DNA of 21,401 nt, taken from positions 1-21,401 of the IMG/VR virus record IMGVR_UViG_3300021375_000197, one strand, 5' to 3'. Within the stretch, counting starts at the first letter, position 1. Every line of letters starts with the position of its first letter. This stretch comes from a virus. The translations under genes were made by a program, and so were the position numbers. The notes beneath the pieces are model-generated. The model ran no database searches. It was not told where the DNA came from and worked only from the letters and a program-made list of their open reading frames with translations. Below are positions 1-4,496 of this stretch, in pieces.

Positions 1-54
1 GGCGTAGGCAGCCTTCTTTTCAGCCTTGAGTTCTTCGAGGGTCTTGTCAGGCAT
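1..54 (-). CDS. Partial small protein, tandem duplicate of its neighbour
   Basis: Only the first 18 codons lie in the window; the gene continues past the left edge. It begins MPDKTLEELKAEKKAAYA, almost the same as the start of the adjacent upstream gene (MTDKTLEELKAELDAAEAA). The Shine-Dalgarno sequence AGGAG followed by AACTCCG and the ATG is also duplicated. The gene overlaps the stop codon of the upstream gene by 8 nt, so translation is probably coupled. The conserved N-terminus looks like the start of a charged amphipathic helix. Function is unknown. The start is well supported; the rest cannot be judged. Confidence 0.65.
   Translation of the reverse strand, partial: MPDKTLEELKAEKKAAYA
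23..50. repeat. 28-bp direct repeat, copy 1
   Basis: The 28 bases at 23-50 are identical to 198-225, offset by 175 bp. They encode the shared residues at the N-termini of the two tandem small minus-strand genes. Similarity continues weakly into the ribosome-binding region. It marks a recent gene duplication. Confidence 0.85.
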
Positions 55-229
55 CGGAGTTCTCCTGAGCTTTGAGGGCTTTGAGGTAGGCGGCGCGGGC
101 GGCGTAGTGGGCGTCGCGGGCGGCTTCCTCGGCGGCGCGGGCGGCTTCGTGGGCGTCGTAGGCGTCGAAGTGAGCGGCTTCGGCAGCGTCCAGCTCGGCC
201 TTGAGTTCTTCGAGGGTCTTGTCAGTCAT
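47..229 (-). CDS. 60-aa Ala-rich heptad-repeat helical protein
   Basis: This small protein is almost entirely Ala, Glu, Asp, Arg, His and Tyr. From about residue 14 it reads in seven-residue steps (DAAEAAH, FDAYDAH, EAARAAE, EAARDAH, YAARAAY), so a single long amphipathic helix or coiled coil is expected. There is no membrane segment or Cys. A good Shine-Dalgarno sequence (GAGGAA) sits before the ATG, inside the end of the preceding gene. It overlaps both neighbours by 8 nt, in a chain of tiny overlapping minus-strand genes. The 28 nt coding its N-terminus are repeated exactly in the next gene downstream. Function is unknown; helical accessory or structural-support proteins are possible. A long reading frame on the opposite strand is a by-product of the GC-rich repeats. 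Confidence 0.7.
   Translation of the reverse strand: MTDKTLEELKAELDAAEAAHFDAYDAHEAARAAEEAARDAHYAARAAYLKALKAQENSDA
198..225. repeat. 28-bp direct repeat, copy 2
   Basis: Identical to 23-50. It lies at the N-terminus of the 60-aa Ala-rich gene. The duplicated unit includes the adjacent start codon and Shine-Dalgarno region in slightly diverged form. Confidence 0.85.
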
Positions 230-341
230 TGGAGTTCCTCAGAAAGAGACGGGCGGTCATGGCGTGGAAGCAGGTCCAGCAGAGGCCGGACGGGAAGTGG
301 GCTTTGGGGTTCTCGCAACCCTTGGTCTTGCAGCCCCTCAT
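222..341 (-). CDS. 39-aa Cys4 zinc-binding-like microprotein
   Basis: The reading frame encodes MRGCKTKGCENPKAHFPSGL and then CWTCFHAMTARLFLRNSND. Four cysteines at residues 4, 9, 21 and 24 (C-x4-C-x11-C-x2-C) suggest a tiny zinc knuckle. The ATG overlaps the stop of the upstream gene (ATGA), with GGGAG about 6 nt upstream as ribosome binding site. The 3' end overlaps the next gene by 8 nt. These overlaps on both sides, the Shine-Dalgarno sequence and the Cys pattern are the reasons for calling a gene this short. Function is unknown. It is encoded opposite an unrelated open frame that is not believed. Confidence 0.65.
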   Translation of the reverse strand: MRGCKTKGCENPKAHFPSGLCWTCFHAMTARLFLRNSND

Positions 342-505
342 CGAAGCTCCCAGCGGACGATAAATGTACCATCGTCGCCCCGGTTGTCAAGAAGAAAGCC
401 CGTAGAATAGGCTGCCGCCATCATGGCGGCCTTCTCCGTGGGGTAATGCGAGTCGATGTGGTTGTCCTCTTTGAACGAGTACAGCGGTGAGGGTGGAGAT
501 TCCAT
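338..505 (-). CDS. 55-aa hypothetical protein, first gene of the minus-strand micro-operon
   Basis: The protein begins MESPPSPLYSFKEDNHIDSH and ends GTFIVRWELR. It is acidic to neutral, with no recognisable domain, Cys pair or membrane segment. The frame stays open to an ATG at 541, but the ATG at 505 is preferred. It lies exactly 6 nt after a TACCAT -10 element (512-517), the same arrangement as upstream of three other genes here, so a leaderless start is expected. Neither ATG has a Shine-Dalgarno sequence. The stop overlaps the next gene's start as ATGA. Function is unknown. The long-start version would add 12 residues. Confidence 0.6.
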   Translation of the reverse strand: MESPPSPLYSFKEDNHIDSHYPTEKAAMMAAAYSTGFLLDNRGDDGTFIVRWELR

Positions 506-511
506 GCCACT

Positions 512-517
512 ATGGTA
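512..517 (-). promoter_or_regulatory. -10 element TACCAT of a leaderless minus-strand promoter
   Basis: On the minus strand the order is TACCAT, six bases, ATG. This matches the spacing at 1123-1135 (TAACAT) and 1829-1841 (TATCAT). Transcription would start at or next to the A of the ATG. No convincing -35 is visible. It drives the micro-operon that runs toward position 1. Confidence 0.5.
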
Positions 518-587
518 AGGGCCTGGTGGGGGCGTGAGCATATTTATCTTGGAATTGTGTCACGATATAAGGGTTTTCACCATAAAG

Positions 588-598
588 TGTGGTATACT
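588..598 (+). promoter_or_regulatory. Extended -10 promoter TGTGGTATACT
   Basis: An extended -10 (TGG-TATACT) ends 8 nt before the ATG at 607. The same 11 bases recur at 6140-6150, upstream of the capsid leader. No good -35 is present, as is common for extended -10 promoters. With a start about 7 nt after the -10, the mRNA for the zinc-module protein would be leaderless or nearly so. It is back-to-back with the minus-strand promoter at 512-517. Confidence 0.6.
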
Positions 599-606
599 CT
601 CGACTT

Positions 607-1092
607 ATGGAAGATTTGAAGCAATGTTCTGTCTGCGGCGAGACCAAGGGCACGGACCAATTCCATCGAAACGCGGCCCGCGCAGACGGGCTGTCGTCTA
701 TTTGCACGCTGTGCCAGAAAAAGCGGGACGCCGAGCGTCGCAAGAAGTACCTGGCCCGTGATGATTCTGAGATCGAAATGCCGGAAGAGCAGAGGTGCGG
801 GGAGTGTGGAGAGGTAAAGGCCGCGGAAGCTTTCTCCCGCAATAGGGGGAAAAAGAACGGACTCTCCAACAGTTGCCGCGAGTGCAAGACGCTCGCGGCT
901 CGAGAGCGACGGTCACGAAATGCCTCCCGACCTGCCTTCCAGCCGGTTCCAGAGAAGAAATGCTCGAAGTGCCGTCTGGTCAAACCCGCGGGGCAGTACG
1001 CCCTGTGCAGGGGTGCGGCTTGCGGACTACAGGGTATGTGCCGAGACTGCTCCCGCATAGATGCGGCAGAGCGTCGTAGGCAAAAGGGATAG
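607..1092 (+). CDS. 161-aa protein of three tandem Cys4 zinc modules
   Basis: Three copies of one module are visible: C7/C10/C33/C36, C64/C67/C90/C93 and C119/C122/C145/C148. Each has exactly 22 residues between the CxxC pairs, an internal G-L before the second pair in all three, and a basic helix after it (for example KKRDAERRKK and ERRRQK). This module resembles the zinc-binding head found in front of HNH or endonuclease VII-type nucleases in phages, but no nuclease core follows. Nucleic-acid binding is inferred. The ATG at 607 is chosen over an in-frame GTG at 589 because the GTG overlaps the -10 element. There is no Shine-Dalgarno sequence; the short leader suggests leaderless initiation. 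The gene at 1434 carries two more copies. Confidence 0.75.
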   Translation: MEDLKQCSVCGETKGTDQFHRNAARADGLSSICTLCQKKRDAERRKKYLARDDSEIEMPEEQRCGECGEVKAAEAFSRNRGKKNGLSNSCRECKTLAARERRSRNASRPAFQPVPEKKCSKCRLVKPAGQYALCRGAACGLQGMCRDCSRIDAAERRRQKG

Positions 1093-1099
1093 GATAGTC

Positions 1100-1128
1100 T
1101 TGACGTATCACCCTCATGCCCGTAACAT
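1100..1128 (+). promoter_or_regulatory. Sigma70-type promoter TTGACG-N17-TAACAT
   Basis: A near-consensus -35 (TTGACG, 1100-1105) lies 17 bp before TAACAT (1123-1128). The next ATG is at 1135, 6 nt after the -10, so the transcript should start at or beside the start codon. It is the clearest complete promoter in the window and anchors the spacing of the other, -10-only, sites. Confidence 0.75.
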
Positions 1129-1134
1129 ATAGGC

Positions 1135-1434
1135 ATGAGCGATCAAGAACACTCCTACCTCGACGAGGTTGACGAGCACGGCACCGTGACCGTCACCCTC
1201 CCCTCGCACGTTCCCCTTGATGTTATCGAGACCGCCATCGAGCGTATCATGAGAACAGACTTCGGGAAACGTGCCTCATACAAACAAGAGGGCAGCAGCA
1301 TCGCAGTTACCTGCGAGCCGATGGCCTTCGTGGATAGCGCGGTTGACCACCTTCTGGAGGTCGTCCGCGCTATGCTTACGGGCAAGTTTAGGCCCCGTCC
1401 AGAAGAGGGACCTAAAGACCAGATGCCCTTCTGA
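1135..1434 (+). CDS. 99-aa hypothetical acidic protein
   Basis: The protein begins MSDQEHSYLDEVDEHGTVTV and ends EEGPKDQMPF. It has a beta-like N-terminal strand (GTVTVTLP), a helix (DVIETAIERIMRTDF), a second strand region (SSIAVTCEP) and a C-terminal helix (VDSAVDHLLEVVRAML). The overall look is a small alpha/beta fold, but I do not recognise the family. It has no Shine-Dalgarno sequence and follows a TTGACG/TAACAT promoter with essentially no leader. Its stop overlaps the next start as TGATG, so it is co-transcribed and coupled with the two-module zinc protein. Confidence 0.65.
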   Translation: MSDQEHSYLDEVDEHGTVTVTLPSHVPLDVIETAIERIMRTDFGKRASYKQEGSSIAVTCEPMAFVDSAVDHLLEVVRAMLTGKFRPRPEEGPKDQMPF

Positions 1435-1754
1435 TGAAAGACAAGCAATGCAACGCTTGTGGTAAGATCCTGCCGCTCGCCCGGTTCTCCCCCGACCGGC
1501 GAGCGTCAGGGGGCGTTAGGGGCAAGTGCAAACGATGCACCTCAGAGGCGGCCAAGTGGGCCAGGACGCGGCGCCGCGAGGTGCCCTCCGAGCAGTCCTG
1601 CTCAAGCTGCGAACGCATCCTACCCGCCAGCCACTACACCCCGGACGGCGCATACGTCACGGGGCTGACGCCTTGGTGCAGGGATTGCCGGGAGCGTAAG
1701 TACTACGGACGCTACAGGGATTCCCGCCCCTCGCACAAAGATCGGCGAAAGTGA
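1434..1754 (+). CDS. 106-aa protein of two tandem Cys4 zinc modules
   Basis: It contains C6/C9/C32/C35 and C56/C59/C82/C85, again with exactly 22 residues between the CxxC pairs, as in the three-module protein at 607. Each module is followed by a basic, helix-prone stretch (KWARTRRR, RKYYGRYRDSR). No nuclease motif (HNH, His-Me) is visible, so it may be a stand-alone nucleic-acid- or protein-binding factor. The start codon overlaps the stop of the preceding gene (TGATG), implying coupled translation. The C-terminus is very basic (SHKDRRK). The role is inferred from the module only. Confidence 0.75.
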   Translation: MKDKQCNACGKILPLARFSPDRRASGGVRGKCKRCTSEAAKWARTRRREVPSEQSCSSCERILPASHYTPDGAYVTGLTPWCRDCRERKYYGRYRDSRPSHKDRRK

Positions 1755-1828
1755 GCCCTTTTCATGTCCCGCGTCAGGAAATCCATCAACTTTCTATGGA
1801 AACGGTCATGATTATGGGCATCAACCCG

Positions 1829-1834
1829 TATCAT
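1829..1834 (+). promoter_or_regulatory. -10 element TATCAT of a leaderless promoter
   Basis: TATCAT followed by six bases (AGGGGT) and ATG at 1841 has the same geometry as the promoter at 1123-1135. The bases just before the -10 (CCCG) are also shared. A clear -35 is not seen. The 86 bases between the genes at 1754 and 1841 hold nothing else recognisable. Confidence 0.5.
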
Positions 1835-1840
1835 AGGGGT

Positions 1841-2101
1841 ATGGCTAAACAAACCGACACCCCTGTTTCCTTGGACGGATTCCTAGAGTCTGTCGAGAAC
1901 GAACCCTCCAAACGCTGCATTTGCTGTAAGGACGAGGATCTGGTCTCCGACCTCAAGAAGTTTGCCGAGGGTAAAGGCGACGGCACCATCGCAATCTCGG
2001 TCCACAAGCTGTGGACCGATTACATCCGGCCCAAGTACGGGATCAAGGCGGTCAACTCCGTCTACCGCCACCTTCGGGTGTGCGAGGGGGCGGATCTATG
2101 A
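1841..2101 (+). CDS. 86-aa small protein with Cys cluster, partner of the phosphoesterase
   Basis: The protein begins MAKQTDTPVSLDGFLESVEN and contains KRCICCKDEDL (Cys 26, 28 and 29) and a late Cys in RHLRVCEG. The second half (ISVHKLWTDYIRPKYGIKAVNSVYRHLRVC) reads like a helix-turn-helix: a helix, a G-I-K turn and a recognition-like helix. A small DNA-binding protein is therefore possible but not shown. The ATG at 1841 is chosen over an in-frame upstream ATG (1751 frame) because it sits 6 nt after TATCAT. Its last codon overlaps the ATG of the phosphoesterase (ATGA), so the two are coupled. Confidence 0.65.
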   Translation: MAKQTDTPVSLDGFLESVENEPSKRCICCKDEDLVSDLKKFAEGKGDGTIAISVHKLWTDYIRPKYGIKAVNSVYRHLRVCEGADL

Positions 2102-3402
2102 TCGACGACCTCGATGACTTCCTGGCGGCACCGGAGACCGTCTCACAGAACGAAGCGGAGAAGCGGCGGATGCTGGAGCGCAAGGCCCAGCTTGCCGCAG
2201 AGGACGCACGCGAGCGGGCCACCAAGTCTACGGAGGTGCCCACGCTTGAGATGCTCTGCGCCGATATGCTGCGGGTGGCGTGCGACGAGGAGACTAACCC
2301 GTTCTGGCAGGATCGGATCTTGTCCGCCAAGCGGTATCGCCGCTTCGGTCACTACCCCTTCGAGTACGTCGAGAAGGAGTTCGGCACATTCGCCCACGCC
2401 AAGGAGGTGGCGGGTCTCGCGGACAAGGTCGGCACTCGTCAACAGAAGACGGCGCGTGCAAACCAGTCGAGGGCCGAGCACTCGCAGAGGTATCAGGAGG
2501 AGAACTTCCTCCCCTACGTCTACGATCCCTCGCAGCGCGAGTCTCAAGGCACCGAGCTTGCCCTGATCATCTCCGACACTCACACCGGCTTCCTTGAGCC
2601 GTTCGCGTGGTGGAGCTTCCTCCGGGCCTGTAAGGAGATGGACCCGGACATCATCATCTGCAACGGGGACATGATCGAGGGCAGCGCCATCTCGCGCCAC
2701 CCGAAGGTGCCCGGCAAGGTGATGAAGCTCCAAGACGAGTTCAACTTCGCCCGCGAGATGTTCACGATGCTTCGGCGGATCTGCCCCGACGCCGAGATCA
2801 TCTGGACAGCGGGCAACCACGGCCTCGACCGCCTCGCTGCGTACCTCACGCAGGTGGCTCCGGGCCTCGCCGGGCTGGACTCCCTGCGCTTCGACAAGCT
2901 GGCCGGGCTCGACGAGCTTGGCATCAAGCTGGCCCAAGGGGGATCGTTTGTGTCCCCCAAGGGGCAGGAGAAGGAGCGTCCGGGTTGCCTCGTCAAGCCG
3001 TACTACATCGCCACCCACGGCACCGCCCTGGGGCAGACGCCCTTCATGACCGAGCTTCGTGCGACGGGCATCAGCGGCACCTCAGGTCACGTTCACAGAG
3101 CCGGGTTGGCTTACGGCACTACGGAGGCGATGGGGACCACCAGTTGGATGTCCACTCCCTCCGCCGTTGTGCAGGAGTGTGCGCGTGGTTACATCAAGTC
3201 TCGCAGCATCGCGTGGCAAGCTGGCTGGGGTGTCGCCTACTTGGACGACGAGGCCCAGAGGGTCCACCAATATCCTGTGGTCGTCAATGATGGCTTCGCG
3301 GCGTGCGAGGGCCTCGTCTTCAGGGACCCCGGTGTCGTGTACCCCAACGTCATGGACAACTGGATCACCGACTGGCACAAGCAGTATGTGGATTTCGCAT
3401 GA
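2098..3402 (+). CDS. Calcineurin-like metallophosphoesterase with N-terminal DNA-binding-like segment
   Basis: A 434-aa protein. The two-metal phosphoesterase signature is complete: D160-x-H162 (SDTHTG), G190-D191, G239-N240-H241, H307 and G330-H331-x-H333. Hydrolysis of a phosphoester, nucleic acid or nucleotide, is expected. Residues 1-45 are acidic and helical. Residues about 69-107 (FWQDRILSAKRYRRFGHYPF onward, ending FGTFAHAKEVAGL) resemble the small HNH-associated DNA-binding repeat with an FGSW-x-A-x-x-AGL-like end, which would direct the enzyme to DNA. Residues 108-150 form a linker. The start overlaps the upstream stop (ATGA) and has GAGGGGG 7 nt upstream; the stop overlaps the next ATG. 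A DNA processing or repair role is inferred. The substrate cannot be read from the sequence. Confidence 0.85.
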   Translation: MIDDLDDFLAAPETVSQNEAEKRRMLERKAQLAAEDARERATKSTEVPTLEMLCADMLRVACDEETNPFWQDRILSAKRYRRFGHYPFEYVEKEFGTFAHAKEVAGLADKVGTRQQKTARANQSRAEHSQRYQEENFLPYVYDPSQRESQGTELALIISDTHTGFLEPFAWWSFLRACKEMDPDIIICNGDMIEGSAISRHPKVPGKVMKLQDEFNFAREMFTMLRRICPDAEIIWTAGNHGLDRLAAYLTQVAPGLAGLDSLRFDKLAGLDELGIKLAQGGSFVSPKGQEKERPGCLVKPYYIATHGTALGQTPFMTELRATGISGTSGHVHRAGLAYGTTEAMGTTSWMSTPSAVVQECARGYIKSRSIAWQAGWGVAYLDDEAQRVHQYPVVVNDGFAACEGLVFRDPGVVYPNVMDNWITDWHKQYVDFA

Positions 3403-3881
3403 GCAATCCCATTCCGCAAGAGCTTCTCGACGCGGTGGTCTACGACCCGTCCTCGCCCACCGGCCTCTGGTGGCGCGAGGGCGGGCGTGGGCGACGTCCG
3501 GACCTCCAGTGTGGCTCGATTCAGCACCGGGCCGAGGGCCCGCGCTGCCAAGTCGGATTCAACAAGAGAATGTACTACAACTACCGCGTCATCTGGGCGC
3601 TACACCACGGCGACCCCGGCCCCCTGGTGGTGGACCATATCGACCGTGATCCCCTGAACAACCGCATCGAGAACCTACAGGCCATCACGCTGCACGAGAA
3701 CAACAAGCGCATCGTCGGCAAGGGCTACTACAAGTATAAGGGGCGGTGGCGCTCCTACATCCGCGTCGATGGCACGAGGCAGTACCTCGGCTTCTTCGAC
3801 ACCGAGGAGGAGGCGAGAGCCGCCTACGTTGCCGCGAAGGAGGAGACCGTCAAGGGTCTGGAGGTGAATCTTGAGGGCTGA
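3399..3881 (+). CDS. HNH homing-type endonuclease with C-terminal AP2 domain
   Basis: A 160-aa protein. An HNH_3-type core is visible at residues about 60-97: YRVIWALHHG, then VDHIDRDPLNNRIENLQAIT, with H80 and the NN/N residues (87, 88, 92) in the usual positions. Residues about 110-145 (YKGRWRSYIRVDGTRQYLGF, then FDTEEEARAAY) are an AP2/ERF-like DNA-binding domain. The combination is typical of free-standing phage homing endonucleases. It is inserted between the phosphoesterase (ATGA overlap) and the protease (11-nt overlap) without breaking either gene. A DNA nicking or cutting function is expected; the target is unknown. It may be a selfish insertion, or may have been recruited to packaging as some phage HNH proteins are. 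Confidence 0.88.
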   Translation: MSNPIPQELLDAVVYDPSSPTGLWWREGGRGRRPDLQCGSIQHRAEGPRCQVGFNKRMYYNYRVIWALHHGDPGPLVVDHIDRDPLNNRIENLQAITLHENNKRIVGKGYYKYKGRWRSYIRVDGTRQYLGFFDTEEEARAAYVAAKEETVKGLEVNLEG

Positions 3882-4437
3882 CCTAGCTTCACTACAGGGG
3901 CTCTGCGACGGCGTGGACCTCGTCCACCGGCAGGTGTGGCTCCACGGCCCCATCGACGCCGCCAGTATCGGCAACGTAATGAAGGCCGCGTTGGTAATGG
4001 CGCAGACCAGCTACGAGCCCATCGAGCTTCTGTTAGTGTCTGAGGGCGGGGATGTGGAGGAGGCGTTCGGCCTGTCCGACCTTCTCCGGTCCCTGCCCGT
4101 GCAGGTCCACGCCACCGCCTATGGGAAGTGCATGAGCGCGGCTCCCATGCTGCTCGTCTCCGCCGACCCCGGCTGCCGGGTTGCGGGGGAGAACACCCAG
4201 TTCATGATCCACGCAGTTGAGGTGGCCTCCCCTTACGCCACCCACCAAGACCTCTCCGGGCTTGCAGACTGCACCAAGAACCTCCAGAGCCGCTATTGTC
4301 AGTTCCTAGCGGACAGGACTTCGATGCCCAAAGCGCACTGGAGCAGGCTTATGCGGGCTGGGAAGGACGTCTTCTTCGACGCAGAGCAGGCGCTGGCTTG
4401 GGGAATGATCGACGAGATCGTACCGCAGAAAGCCTAG
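3871..4437 (+). CDS. ClpP-fold serine protease, probable head maturation protease
   Basis: A 188-aa protein. The order of ClpP/S14 motifs is clear: LLLVSEGGDVEEAFGLSDLL (the oxyanion-loop GG segment), AYGKCMSAAPMLL with nucleophile S89, QFMIHAVE with H114, and DVFFDAEQALAWGMIDEI at the end. The catalytic Asp of cellular ClpP falls at R162 in a simple alignment, so the third triad residue is uncertain. The start is TTG at 3871: it has a strong Shine-Dalgarno sequence (GGAGGT, 3860-3865) 5 nt upstream, and no ATG or GTG lies nearer the family N-terminus. In phages this fold processes scaffold and capsid before packaging. The capsid gene follows after the minus-strand insert. No scaffold domain is fused. 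Confidence 0.8.
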   Translation: MRADLASLQGLCDGVDLVHRQVWLHGPIDAASIGNVMKAALVMAQTSYEPIELLLVSEGGDVEEAFGLSDLLRSLPVQVHATAYGKCMSAAPMLLVSADPGCRVAGENTQFMIHAVEVASPYATHQDLSGLADCTKNLQSRYCQFLADRTSMPKAHWSRLMRAGKDVFFDAEQALAWGMIDEIVPQKA

Positions 4438-4444
4438 ACACAAA

Positions 4445-4476
4445 GAAGCCCCGGTCAGCACGCTGACCGGGGCTTC
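4445..4476. terminator. Strong bidirectional hairpin terminator
   Basis: A perfect inverted repeat, GAAGCCCCGGTCAGC against its complement, with a very short loop, is followed by TTTA on the plus strand. It lies between the converging protease gene (stop 4437) and the minus-strand beta-helix gene (stop 4497). Its palindromic form can end transcription from both sides. Confidence 0.85.
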
Positions 4477-4496
4477 TTTACTTCGAGGGGTAAGCC

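Noticed and set aside
26-490. 154-codon plus-strand frame over the minus-strand microgenes
   Set aside because: Gly/Val/Ser-rich low-complexity product that mirrors the periodic Ala codons of the opposite strand. The minus strand has a chain of overlapping starts, stops and ribosome-binding sites.
589-606. GTG start six codons upstream for the three-module zinc protein
   Set aside because: The GTG overlaps the -10 element, so it would lie upstream of the transcription start.
2143-3018. 291-codon minus-strand frame opposite the phosphoesterase
   Set aside because: The plus strand has complete catalytic motifs. The antisense frame is a GC-driven shadow.
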